Shown in pieces: positions 1 to 5,819 of a DNA stretch of 9,643 nucleotides. Below the pieces are notes generated by a model that was given only the letters and a program-made list of their open reading frames with translations, searched no databases and was not told the origin of the DNA. Numbering within the stretch: the stretch's first letter is position 1; each line of letters opens with the position of its first letter. The stretch is from Oscillospiraceae bacterium (lineage in GTDB: Bacteria; Bacillota; Clostridia; Oscillospirales; Ruminococcaceae), in the NCBI GenBank assembly GCA_019420135.1, contig JAHZHS010000056.1:1-9643 (forward strand). Direction: 5' to 3'. A program made the translations under genes and the position numbers.

Positions 1-1
1 A

Positions 2-30
2 GCGCCCTGCCGCAAAATGCGGCAGGGCGC
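2..30 (-). terminator. Stem-loop terminator after tRNA-Ser
   Basis: A perfect 12-bp GC-rich inverted repeat (GCGCCCTGCCGC / GCGGCAGGGCGC) with a 5-nt loop lies 5 nt beyond the 3' CCA end of the minus-strand tRNA. The expected U-tract would fall outside the window: only one base remains to the left, an A that reads as T on the minus strand. Position and stem strength fit an intrinsic terminator, but the U-tract cannot be seen. Confidence 0.7.
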
Positions 31-35
31 CATAC

Positions 36-127
36 TGGCGGAGCAGCAGGGATTTGAACCCTGGCGGTGCTGTTAACACCCTACGAGATTTCGAGTCACG
101 CCTCTTCGACCACTTGAGTACTGCTCC
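36..127 (-). tRNA. tRNA-Ser, anticodon CGA (reads UCG)
   Basis: Read on the minus strand, this folds into a full class II tRNA of 92 nt including an encoded CCA. The acceptor stem is GGAGCAG/CTGCTCC with G as discriminator, the D stem is CTC/GAG, and the anticodon loop is CTCGAAA, giving anticodon CGA. The long variable arm is GGTG-TTAA-CACC, and the T arm is CAGGG-TTCAAAT-CCCTG. The long variable arm and the anticodon both identify serine. The anticodon stem (CGTGA/TCTCG) carries one U-U mismatch at position 29-41; all other stems pair fully. A near-consensus promoter lies upstream and a strong stem-loop downstream, so this is a stand-alone tRNA gene. No integrase or repeated tRNA 3' end is seen nearby to suggest use as an attachment site. 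Confidence 0.95.
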
Positions 128-166
128 TTATGCGGGCGCCGGAGTGCGGCGCCGATGTACCTGAAT

Positions 167-195
167 ATTATAGCAAACTTTGGATAGAGCGTCAA
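167..195 (-). promoter_or_regulatory. Sigma-A promoter of tRNA-Ser
   Basis: On the minus strand TTGACG (190-195) and a perfect TATAAT (167-172) are separated by exactly 17 nt. Transcription would start near 160, leaving a leader of about 33 nt before the mature tRNA. That leader contains the inverted repeat GGCGCC (135-140 and 148-153). This is one of the best promoter matches in the window, as expected for a stable RNA gene. Confidence 0.85.
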
Positions 196-218
196 TTCCT
201 TTTTTCGGTACAAAGCCG

Positions 219-255
219 AAAAGCGCCCCGGCGATTCGGGCGGACCGCTGGGGCG
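219..255 (-). terminator. Terminator of argF
   Basis: Reading the minus strand, CGCCCC-A-GCG pairs with CGC-C-GGGGCG around a 12-nt loop, with one A-C mismatch in the stem. It is followed by GC and then TTTT (219-222). It lies about 40 nt after the argF stop codon and just upstream of the tRNA promoter, so it separates the two transcription units. The U-tract is short, so termination may be incomplete. Confidence 0.6.
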
Positions 256-296
256 TTATGTCATTTTCGGGATTGGCAGCGGCGGCTCGGACAGGG

Positions 297-1289
297 TCAG
301 AACTGAGCGCCCAGGGTGGCGGCCATGACTGCCTTGATGGTGTGCATGCGGTTTTCCGCCTCCTGGAAGACGATGCTCTGCTTGCCGGTAAAGACCTCGT
401 CGGTCACTTCCATGGCATCCCGGCCGAATTTTTCTCCCATGGTGCGGCCTACCTCGGTGCAGTGGTCGTGGTAGGCGGGCAGGCAGTGCATGAACACCGC
501 CTGGGGCCCTGCCTGGGCCATGAGCGTCCCATTGACCTGATAGGGGGCCAGGTCGTGGATGCGCTGGGCCCAGACTTCCTCCGGCTCGCCCATGCTGACC
601 CACACGTCGGTGTAGACGGCGTCGGCGCCGGCCACATCGTCGGGGTTTTCGGTGAAGGTCAGGGTGGCGCCGGTTTCGGCGGCGATGGCCTGGCAGCGCT
701 GCACCAGCTTTTCCTCCGGCCAGTAGGCCTTGGGGGCACAGGCGGTGAAGTGCAGGCCCATCTTGGCACAGCCGATCATCAGCGAGTTGCCCATGTTGTA
801 GCGGGCGTCGCCCATGTAGACGAACTTGAGCCCCGCCAGATGACCGAAATGCTCCCGCAGGGTCAGGAAATCCGCCAGGATCTGGGTGGGGTGGAACTCA
901 TTGGTCAGGCCGTTCCACACCGGAACGGGGGAATACCTGGCCAGCTCCTCCACAATGCACTGGCCATAGCCCCGGTACTCGATGCCGTCGAACATGCTGC
1001 CCAGCACCTGGGCGGTGTCGGCAATGCTCTCCTTCTTGCCGATCTGGCTGCCCGTGGGGTCCAGATAGGTGGTGCCCATGCCCAGATCGTGGGCGGCGAC
1101 CTCAAAGCTGCAGCGGGTGCGGGTGGAGGTCTTTTCAAAAATCAGGGCCACGTTTTTGCCCCGCAGCACGTCGTGGGGGACGCCCGCCTTCTTTTTTGCC
1201 TTGAGCGCGGCTGCCAGGTCCAGCAATGCCCCGATCTCCTCCGGGGTATAGTCCAAGAGCGTCAGAAAATCTCTGCCTTTGAAATCCAT
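297..1289 (-). CDS. argF: Ornithine carbamoyltransferase
   Basis: This enzyme transfers the carbamoyl group of carbamoyl phosphate to ornithine, giving citrulline in cytosolic arginine biosynthesis (reverse direction: the arginine deiminase route). The 330-residue product has normal family length and the diagnostic motifs: the carbamoyl-phosphate loop STRTR (residues 55-59), HPTQ (133-136), the ornithine-binding DVWVSMG loop (228-234) and HCLP with the catalytic Cys (268-271). The first domain is the carbamoyl-phosphate half and the second the ornithine half. The start chosen is the ATG at 1289, preceded by GGAAGGAG at good spacing; the open frame continues upstream but without a ribosome binding site or family similarity. 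The gene stands alone, with its own promoter and a possible ArgR-type box upstream and a terminator downstream. No arcA or arcC lies beside it, which favours a biosynthetic role, but arcB cannot be excluded. Confidence 0.95.
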   Translation of the reverse strand: MDFKGRDFLTLLDYTPEEIGALLDLAAALKAKKKAGVPHDVLRGKNVALIFEKTSTRTRCSFEVAAHDLGMGTTYLDPTGSQIGKKESIADTAQVLGSMFDGIEYRGYGQCIVEELARYSPVPVWNGLTNEFHPTQILADFLTLREHFGHLAGLKFVYMGDARYNMGNSLMIGCAKMGLHFTACAPKAYWPEEKLVQRCQAIAAETGATLTFTENPDDVAGADAVYTDVWVSMGEPEEVWAQRIHDLAPYQVNGTLMAQAGPQAVFMHCLPAYHDHCTEVGRTMGEKFGRDAMEVTDEVFTGKQSIVFQEAENRMHTIKAVMAATLGAQF

Positions 1290-1356
1290 GATTCTTCTCC
1301 TTCCGGCCTGCGGCCAGGAAATTTGCGCCCCTCCGGCGCCGACGGGCGATAGTCCT

Positions 1357-1385
1357 ATTTTAGTACGTTTGCCCCGCCGTTGCAA
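1357..1385 (-). promoter_or_regulatory. Probable argF promoter
   Basis: On the minus strand TTGCAA (1380-1385) and TAAAAT (1357-1362) are spaced by 17 nt, matching the sigma-A consensus at 4/6 and 5/6 positions. The start would be near 1350, giving a leader of about 60 nt that ends in the argF ribosome binding site. That leader includes a small GGCC-GCA-GGCC hairpin immediately before the ribosome binding site. Confidence 0.6.
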
Positions 1386-1433
1386 GACTAATATACACAA
1401 AAACTGCAAATAACCCCATATAACCGGGAAAAG

Positions 1434-1451
1434 AATGAATAAATATGCTTT
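1434..1451. promoter_or_regulatory. Possible ArgR/AhrC (arginine repressor) box
   Basis: The plus strand here reads AATGAATAAATATGCTTT. Its core TGAAT-AAAT-ATGC resembles the ARG box (TGAAT-wwww-ATTCA in E. coli; a similar ATGAATAAAAAT-type box in Bacillus, consensus recalled from memory). It lies between the terminator of the ACP-like gene and the argF promoter, about 49 nt upstream of the -35 box, in an otherwise GC-rich region. The match is partial on its right half and the distance from the promoter is not ideal, so this is a candidate only. Confidence 0.35.
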
Positions 1452-1460
1452 CCTGCCTGC

Positions 1461-1509
1461 AAAAAAACGGCCGCTCCCGCCCCGGCGGATGCCGGGAAGG
1501 AAACGGCCG
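1461..1509 (-). terminator. Terminator of the ACP-like gene
   Basis: On the minus strand an outer CGGCCG/CGGCCG pair (1504-1509 and 1468-1473) and an inner CCCGGC-ATCC-GCCGGG hairpin form a long stem, followed directly by seven T (1461-1467). It begins about 26 nt after the stop codon of the upstream gene. This is a clear intrinsic terminator and implies that argF is transcribed from its own promoter. Confidence 0.85.
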
Positions 1510-1535
1510 GGACGGGGCACGGAAAGAGGGGCAGG

Positions 1536-1772
1536 TCACAGATCCTGCTCCCGCTCCTGGATGAACTGCCACACATCCCCCACCGTGCGGCAGGGCTGCA
1601 GTTCCTCGTCCGAGATCTCCTCGCCGATGCCCTCGCCGATGTTCCAGGCCAGTTCGGTCAGATCCAGCTCGTCGGCATCCAGGTCCTCCAAGAGGTCGGT
1701 ATCCTCGGTCACATCCTCGGGATCGCAGCTGAACTGCTCGGCCAGAATCTCCTGCAGATCTTCAAACGTCAT
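1536..1772 (-). CDS. Acyl-carrier-protein-like protein lacking the phosphopantetheine serine
   Basis: The 78-residue acidic product has ACP length and pattern: a first helix (MTFEDLQEILAEQF), a loop with DPEDVTEDTDLLEDL, a second helix starting DADELDLTEL (32-41), an EEISDEEL segment and a last helix (TVGDVWQFI). In ordinary ACPs the second helix begins with D-S-L-D, and that Ser carries 4'-phosphopantetheine. Here the aligned residue is Glu35 (codon GAG), so as written the protein cannot be loaded with acyl groups in the usual way. The frame is intact and has its own promoter and terminator, so it does not look like decay. The start is the ATG at 1772, behind GGAGGG with 8 nt spacing; an upstream in-frame ATG at 1787 has no ribosome binding site. 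No fatty acid, polyketide or D-alanylation genes are adjacent. Function unknown; possibly a regulatory or structural ACP paralogue. Confidence 0.8.
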   Translation of the reverse strand: MTFEDLQEILAEQFSCDPEDVTEDTDLLEDLDADELDLTELAWNIGEGIGEEISDEELQPCRTVGDVWQFIQEREQDL

Positions 1773-1825
1773 CGTGAATCCCTCCAATCCATCCAGTCCG
1801 GCGTCCGCCGTCTGTTTCTGCTTTT

Positions 1826-1854
1826 ATGATAGCGGCCGGGGGGCTGCCCGTCAA
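1826..1854 (-). promoter_or_regulatory. Promoter of the ACP-like gene
   Basis: On the minus strand TTGACG (1849-1854) and TATCAT (1826-1831) are separated by 17 nt, each 5/6 to consensus. Predicted start is near 1819, giving a leader of about 45 nt up to the ATG at 1772. The strength of the boxes suggests the gene is well expressed. Confidence 0.8.
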
Positions 1855-1879
1855 GAGCGGGAGCCACGGCGAAATGTAC

Positions 1880-1914
1880 AAAAAAATCCCCGCAGGTCGG
1901 GCAACCTTGCGGGG
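1880..1914 (-). terminator. Terminator of uppP
   Basis: On the minus strand CCCCGCAAGG pairs with CCTGCGGGG (one bulged A) around a short loop and is followed by A and then seven T (1880-1886). It starts about 25 nt after the uppP stop codon and immediately precedes the promoter of the next minus-strand gene. It is a typical intrinsic terminator. Confidence 0.85.
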
Positions 1915-1939
1915 AGAAAATTTTTGCGGCAGGGGAGGT

Positions 1940-2809
1940 TCAGGCCACCGGGGCGGCGGTGAACTGCTGCACCGCCCAGACGGCCAGGACGATGACGCCC
2001 AGCACGATGCGGTACCAGCCGAAGAGGGTGAAGCTGTGGCGCTTGACGTAGTCCATGAGGAAGCGGATGGCCGCGATGGAGACGAAGAAAGCCACCAGGC
2101 AGCCCACCAGCAGGATGATGACCTCATTGAAGGTGAAGACGTTGCCCTTGGCAAAGAACTTGACCAGCTTGAGCAGGCTGGCACCGGCCATGACAGGGAT
2201 GGCCAGGAAGAAGGTGAACTGAGCCGCGCAGGGGCGGGACAGGCCGCAGAGCATACCGCCCAGGATGGTGGAGCCGCTGCGGGAGGTGCCGGGGATGAGG
2301 GACAGCACCTGCCAGCCGCCCACGGTGAGGGCGTTTTTGTAGGTGATGCGGGAGAGCTTGGTGACCTTGGGCGGGCGGGGACGGCGCTCGATGAGGATGA
2401 AGGCGATGCCGTAGACGATGAGCATGAGGGCGACCACGATGCTGTTGTACAGGTGTTCGTCCATCCAGTCGTCCAGCAGGATGCCCAGCACGGCGGCGGG
2501 CAGGCAGGCCACGATGATCTTGAACCACATGCGCATGATGGGCCAGCGGACAAACCGGGCGGCGCCGGTATCCCGGCCGTTGTCCCGGCAGAAGGGCCAG
2601 AGCTTGCGGAAGTAGAGCACCACCACCGCCAGGATGGCGCCCAGCTGGATGACCACCCGGAACATCTCCATGAAGTCGGCGGAGAGGTCGAACTGCAAAA
2701 TCTGTTCGGCCAGGATCATGTGGCCGGTGCTGGAGATGGGCAGCCACTCGGTGATGCCCTCGATGACGCCGTAGGCCACGGCCTTGAGGATTTCAAACAA
2801 AAATTCCAT
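1940..2809 (-). CDS. uppP: Undecaprenyl-diphosphatase (UppP/BacA family)
   Basis: This integral membrane enzyme removes a phosphate from undecaprenyl diphosphate, so the C55 lipid carrier can be reused for peptidoglycan and other surface polymers; high levels give bacitracin resistance. The 289-residue product has the two family signatures: EGITEWLPISSTGH (17-30, with Glu17, Glu21, Ser27 and His30) and PGTSRSGST (173-181, with Arg177). Hydrophobic segments lie around residues 52-67, 95-112, 123-140, 163-172, 196-215, 228-249 and 263-281, consistent with the multi-pass fold. The start ATG at 2809 follows AGGGGG with about 10 nt spacing, and length is close to the usual 265-290. It stands alone, with its own terminator and a divergent partner across a 248-nt gap. 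All expected catalytic residues are present. Confidence 0.96.
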   Translation of the reverse strand: MEFLFEILKAVAYGVIEGITEWLPISSTGHMILAEQILQFDLSADFMEMFRVVIQLGAILAVVVLYFRKLWPFCRDNGRDTGAARFVRWPIMRMWFKIIVACLPAAVLGILLDDWMDEHLYNSIVVALMLIVYGIAFILIERRPRPPKVTKLSRITYKNALTVGGWQVLSLIPGTSRSGSTILGGMLCGLSRPCAAQFTFFLAIPVMAGASLLKLVKFFAKGNVFTFNEVIILLVGCLVAFFVSIAAIRFLMDYVKRHSFTLFGWYRIVLGVIVLAVWAVQQFTAAPVA

Positions 2810-2839
2810 TTTCCATGTACCCCCTGATTCTATGTTCCT

Positions 2840-2848
2840 ATTTTATCA
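2840..2848 (-). promoter_or_regulatory. Possible uppP promoter (extended -10)
   Basis: On the minus strand TGA precedes TAAAAT (2840-2845), an extended -10 element about 30 nt upstream of the uppP start codon. No convincing -35 box is present at 17 nt (CTTTCC). This is the only promoter-like element close to uppP. The remaining sequence between here and 2974 shows no gene or strong structure. Confidence 0.35.
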
Positions 2849-2973
2849 CAGATTTGCGGGAAGGAAAGCCCCACACGCCGGTTTGTCCGCCGGCAGGGAT
2901 GTAAAATTCTGCAATGCGGGCAGGACGGGGCATTTCCCGGGCAAACATTCTGTGAAACAAACAGCGGCAGCCG

Positions 2974-3002
2974 TTGCCGTTTTGACAAAATGCTCCTATA
3001 AT
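2974..3002 (+). promoter_or_regulatory. Promoter of the HAD phosphatase / aminotransferase unit
   Basis: TTGCCG (2974-2979) and a perfect TATAAT (2997-3002) are separated by 17 nt. A TTGACA at 2982-2987 is only 9 nt from the -10 and cannot act as its -35. Transcription would start near 3009, just before a stem-loop that fills the leader. Confidence 0.75.
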
Positions 3003-3013
3003 AGGTAGCACAG

Positions 3014-3040
3014 GCGGCGCAGCAAGAGACCTTGCGCCGC
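3014..3040 (+). promoter_or_regulatory. Leader stem-loop ahead of the HAD gene
   Basis: GCGGC (3014-3018) pairs with GCCGC (3036-3040), and GCAAG (3022-3026) pairs with CTTGC (3031-3035), with a GCA bulge and a 4-nt AGAC loop; GCGGCGCA/TGCGCCGC is an alternative pairing. The structure begins about 5 nt after the predicted transcript start and ends at the purine-rich ribosome binding region (3041-3057). No T-run follows, so it is more likely an mRNA-stability or translation element than a terminator. Confidence 0.5.
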
Positions 3041-3057
3041 GGAAGGGGAAAGGAAAG

Positions 3058-3720
3058 ATGTATCACACCGTTTTGTTTGATCTGGACGGGACGCTGCTCA
3101 ACACCATCGAGGACCTGGCCGACGCGGGCAACCGACTGTGCGCCGCCCGGGGCTGGCCCACCCACACGGTGGACCAGTTCCGCTATCTGGTGGGCAACGG
3201 CATCCCCAAGCTCATCGAGCGTCTGACGCCGGAGGACCAGCGCACCCCCGAAGTGCTGGACGCCGCCTATCACGACTTTGACGCCGACTACCACGACCAC
3301 ATGTTCGACAAGACCGCGCCTTATCCGGGCATGCCCGAACTGCTGGCCGCCCTTAACGCCAGGGGCGTGGAGATGGCAGTATTCTCCAACAAGGACGACG
3401 CCCTGGCCAAGGGGGTGGTGGCCCACTACTTTGACCCGTCCCTCTTTGTGCAGGTGCGGGGGGCCTTCGCCGACGTGCCCAAAAAGCCCGCCCCGGAGGG
3501 AACCCTGGCCCTGATGGCCCAGATCGGCGCCGACCCGGCCTCCACCCTCTATGTGGGGGACAGCAACGTGGACGTGGCCACCGCCAAAAACGCCGGGCTG
3601 CCCTGCTGCGGCGTGCTGTGGGGCTTCCGCACCCGGGAGGAACTGAGCGAGGCGGGGGCCGACTATCTGGCCGCCGACACCGACGCCCTGGCCCGGGTCA
3701 TCCTGGGGGAGGACGCCTGA
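3058..3720 (+). CDS. HAD-superfamily hydrolase, phosphoglycolate-phosphatase-like
   Basis: This is a cytosolic haloacid-dehalogenase-type phosphatase of 220 residues, the normal length for subfamily IA. Motif I is FDLDGTLLNT (nucleophile Asp8, acid/base Asp10). A helical cap spans roughly residues 15-85, motif II is VFSNKD (Ser110), motif III includes KKP (142-144), and motif IV is VGDSNVD (Asp168 and Asp172, binding Mg2+). The set matches Gph-type enzymes, which dephosphorylate 2-phosphoglycolate, but related proteins act on other small phosphates such as pyrophosphate or sugar phosphates, so the substrate is not certain. The ATG at 3058 follows a purine-rich AAGGGGAAAGGAAAG stretch. A PLP aminotransferase starts 88 nt downstream on the same strand without a clear terminator between, suggesting co-transcription. 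Confidence 0.88.
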   Translation: MYHTVLFDLDGTLLNTIEDLADAGNRLCAARGWPTHTVDQFRYLVGNGIPKLIERLTPEDQRTPEVLDAAYHDFDADYHDHMFDKTAPYPGMPELLAALNARGVEMAVFSNKDDALAKGVVAHYFDPSLFVQVRGAFADVPKKPAPEGTLALMAQIGADPASTLYVGDSNVDVATAKNAGLPCCGVLWGFRTREELSEAGADYLAADTDALARVILGEDA

Positions 3721-3755
3721 CGCTCCGGCGGATAACTGTGATGACACATCCGGCC

Positions 3756-3777
3756 CGGCGGACCCTGCGGTCTGCCG
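3756..3777 (+). other. Intergenic hairpin between HAD and aminotransferase genes
   Basis: CGGCGGACC (3756-3764) pairs with GGTCTGCCG (3769-3777) around the loop CTGC, nine pairs including one G-U. No T-tract follows, so it is not a standard terminator. It sits 31 nt before the aminotransferase start and could act in mRNA processing or partial polarity. No convincing promoter is visible in this 88-nt gap. Confidence 0.45.
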
Positions 3778-3808
3778 CCGTGTGACAGAATATGAGGAGG
3801 TTGTTCTG

Positions 3809-4999
3809 ATGATTCCGCAGCAATATCTTGATATGCTTGGTGCAAAGTCCGTCATCCGCACCCTCAGCGAGTGGGCCACCGCCCGCGGCGCCGAGATCGG
3901 CTATGACAATGTATTCGACTATTCCCTGGGCAATCCCAGCGTGCCCTGCCCGCCCCAGTTCACCGAGACGATGATCCATCTGCTGCGGACCGCCCGTCCC
4001 GTGGAACTCCACGGCTACAGCCCCTCCCTGGGCATTGCCTCGGTGCGCGCCGCTGTGGCTGACAGCCTCAACCGCCGCTTCGGCATGCACTACGGCCCTG
4101 AGCACATCTTCATGGCCAGCGGTGCGGCGGGTGCCATCGCCCACGCCCTGCGCTGCGTGGCCAACCCCGGGGAGGAGATCGTGGTCATGGCTCCCTTCTT
4201 CCCCGAGTACAAGCCCTACATCGAGGGCGCCGGGCTGAAACTGCACATCGTTCCGCCCCGGGTGGAGGACTTCCAGGTGGACCTGGCGGCCTTTGAGGCG
4301 GCTCTCGGCCCCCAGACTGCCGCGGTGCTCATCAACACCCCCAACAACCCCTCCGGCGCGGCCTACAGCAGCGAGACCCTCACCAGCATGGCGGACATCC
4401 TGAAGCGGGCCTCGGCCAAGTACGGGCGGCATATCTTCCTCATCTCGGACGAGCCCTACCGGGAGATCCTCTTCGGCGGACGGCAGATCAACTATCCCGC
4501 CAGATTCTACGCCGATACCCTGACCTGCTATTCCTTCTCCAAGAGCCTGAGCCTGCCCGGCGAGCGCATCGGCTACGTGGCCGCCAACCCCGACTGCGAG
4601 CAGGCCGACAAGATGGCGGCGGTGTGCGGGCAGATCTCCCGGGGCACCGGCCACAACTGCCCGCCCTCCATCATCCAGCTGGCGGTGGCCCAGTGCCTGG
4701 ACCTGACCAGCGACCTGTCGGTCTACGAGCGCAACATGGAATTGCTCTACGCCGAGCTGAAAAAACTGGGCTTTGAGGTCGTCAAGCCGGACGGCACCTT
4801 CTACATCTTCCCCAAGGCGCTGGAGGCCGACGCCAATGCCTTCTGCCAGAAGGCCACCCGCTACGATCTGGTGCTGGTGCCCGGGGATACCTTCGGCTGC
4901 CCGGGGTACTTCCGCATGGCCTACTGCATCGACACCGAGAAGGTCCAGCGCAGCTTTGCCGCCCTGGAACGCTTTGTGCATGAGGAGTACGGCCGCTGA
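3809..4999 (+). CDS. PLP-dependent aminotransferase, class I/II (aspartate-aminotransferase-like)
   Basis: This fold-type I enzyme moves amino groups between an amino acid and a 2-oxo acid in the cytosol. The 396-residue product has normal family length and a complete cofactor site: NTPNNPSG (177-183, Asn180), SDEPY (213-217, Asp214 to the pyridine nitrogen and Tyr217), SFSKSLSLPGERIGY (242-256) with the Schiff-base Lys245 and the phosphate-binding Arg253, and a C-terminal FRMAYC with Arg369 for the substrate carboxylate. The chosen ATG at 3809 follows GAGGAGG with 8 nt spacing; an in-frame ATG at 3782 lies upstream of that ribosome binding site and is unlikely. The substrate cannot be told from sequence: aspartate, aromatic or alanine-type activity are all possible. 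It is probably co-transcribed with the preceding HAD gene. Confidence 0.92.
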   Translation: MIPQQYLDMLGAKSVIRTLSEWATARGAEIGYDNVFDYSLGNPSVPCPPQFTETMIHLLRTARPVELHGYSPSLGIASVRAAVADSLNRRFGMHYGPEHIFMASGAAGAIAHALRCVANPGEEIVVMAPFFPEYKPYIEGAGLKLHIVPPRVEDFQVDLAAFEAALGPQTAAVLINTPNNPSGAAYSSETLTSMADILKRASAKYGRHIFLISDEPYREILFGGRQINYPARFYADTLTCYSFSKSLSLPGERIGYVAANPDCEQADKMAAVCGQISRGTGHNCPPSIIQLAVAQCLDLTSDLSVYERNMELLYAELKKLGFEVVKPDGTFYIFPKALEADANAFCQKATRYDLVLVPGDTFGCPGYFRMAYCIDTEKVQRSFAALERFVHEEYGR

Positions 5000-5009
5000 A
5001 TCTCCGTGG

Positions 5010-5039
5010 TTGAAAGGCAGGGGCTTTTTCGTATATAAT
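5010..5039 (+). promoter_or_regulatory. Promoter of the two-component operon
   Basis: TTGAAA (5010-5015) and a perfect TATAAT (5034-5039) are separated by 18 nt. It begins 11 nt after the aminotransferase stop codon. The predicted start near 5046 falls about 5 nt before a strong stem-loop. Confidence 0.75.
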
Positions 5040-5050
5040 TAGGCACAAGC

Positions 5051-5083
5051 AGGACTGCGCCGCGCAAGCCGCGGCGCAGTCCT
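5051..5083 (+). promoter_or_regulatory. 14-bp stem-loop: leader hairpin and/or aminotransferase terminator
   Basis: AGGACTGCGCCGCG (5051-5064) and its exact complement (5070-5083) form a perfect 14-bp stem with loop CAAGC. Only TTCC follows the stem end, so the U-tract is weak. The hairpin lies downstream of the aminotransferase and could end its transcript, but it also lies just after the predicted start of the response-regulator transcript and 28 nt before that gene's ATG. Both roles are possible, and the sequence does not decide. Confidence 0.65.
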
Positions 5084-5111
5084 TTCCGGTTATGAAGAGG
5101 AGGTGCGGCAA

Positions 5112-5819
5112 ATGATACGGATCTGTTTTGCGGAGGATGATGCAGCCATGGCCGCACAGCTGCGGCAATTTCTGGACCGGTACGGGATGGAACGGAGCCT
5201 GGAACTGGACGTGCAGGGCTTTGCCAGCGGGGAGGACCTGCTGCGGGGCTACGACAACGGCTGTGACATCCTGCTGCTGGACGTGGAGATGCCCGGCATG
5301 GACGGCATGGAGGTTGCCCGCACCCTGCGGCAGCGGGACGCCGGGGTGGTCATCGTCTTTATCACCAACATTGCCCGGTATGCGGTGCAAGGGTACGAGG
5401 TGGAGGCGCTGGATTTCATCCTCAAGCCGGTCAGTTATTTTGCCTTCAGCGTCAAGATGGACCGGGCGGTGCGCCGGGCCCGGCAGCAGGCGCGGCACAC
5501 CGTTTTCCTGCAGCTGGCCGACGGTATGCAGATGCTGGACACCCAGGAGATCTACTACCTGGAGACCCAGAGCCGTATGCTCTACTACCACACCGCCAAG
5601 GGAGTGTTCCGGCTGCGGGGCAGCCTGTCCGCCGCTGAAAAGGAACTGGCCCCCTGGCATTTTGCCCGGTGCAACCAGTGCTACCTGGTCAATCTGCGCT
5701 ACGTCAGCAGCGTGGTGCAGGACAAGGTCCAGGTGGCCGGACACTGGCTGGAGATCAGCCGCCGCTGCAAGTCGGCCTTTCTGGCGGCGGTGGCGGCCTA
5801 CGTGGGAGGCGGTGCGTGA
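5112..5819 (+). CDS. LytTR-family response regulator
   Basis: This is a cytosolic DNA-binding response regulator of 235 residues. The receiver domain (about 1-120) has the acidic pocket Glu8-Asp9-Asp10, phospho-acceptor Asp57 in LLLDVEMPGMDG, Thr85 and Lys105 (LKP), so it should be phosphorylatable. The C-terminal LytTR domain (about 130-230) shows the typical YYLETQSR and HFARCNQCYLVNLRYV segments, as in AgrA, VirR and LytR, which bind pairs of short direct repeats upstream of targets. The ATG at 5112 follows GAGGAGG with 8 nt spacing; an in-frame GTG at 5103 overlaps that ribosome binding site and is rejected. Its stop codon shares one base with the kinase start (TGATG), indicating translational coupling. 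Its own promoter and a leader hairpin lie directly upstream. The target is unknown; the GH3 gene after the kinase is a candidate. Confidence 0.95.
   Translation: MIRICFAEDDAAMAAQLRQFLDRYGMERSLELDVQGFASGEDLLRGYDNGCDILLLDVEMPGMDGMEVARTLRQRDAGVVIVFITNIARYAVQGYEVEALDFILKPVSYFAFSVKMDRAVRRARQQARHTVFLQLADGMQMLDTQEIYYLETQSRMLYYHTAKGVFRLRGSLSAAEKELAPWHFARCNQCYLVNLRYVSSVVQDKVQVAGHWLEISRRCKSAFLAAVAAYVGGGA

Noticed and set aside
36..127. tRNA-Ser as an attachment site for an integrated element
   Set aside because: No integrase, no repeated tRNA 3' end and only housekeeping-type genes are found within the window. The tRNA is complete, with its own promoter and terminator.
180..1352. A 390-codon open frame on the plus strand opposite argF
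   Set aside because: It is codon-aligned antisense to a clear ornithine carbamoyltransferase and starts in the tRNA promoter region; no family resemblance.
1826..2827. A 333-codon plus-strand frame opposite uppP
   Set aside because: It is codon-aligned antisense to uppP and has an Asp/His/Gly-rich translation typical of reverse-complemented membrane-protein codons. It begins within the promoter of the ACP-like gene.
2850..2973. Riboswitch or small RNA in the divergent gap between uppP and the HAD gene
   Set aside because: Only a 5-bp GCCGG/CCGGC pairing is visible, with no conserved riboswitch-like core and no terminator; nothing supports a feature.
2982..3002. TTGACA at 2982-2987 as the -35 box for TATAAT at 2997
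   Set aside because: The spacing is only 9 nt. TTGCCG at 2974-2979 gives the proper 17 nt.
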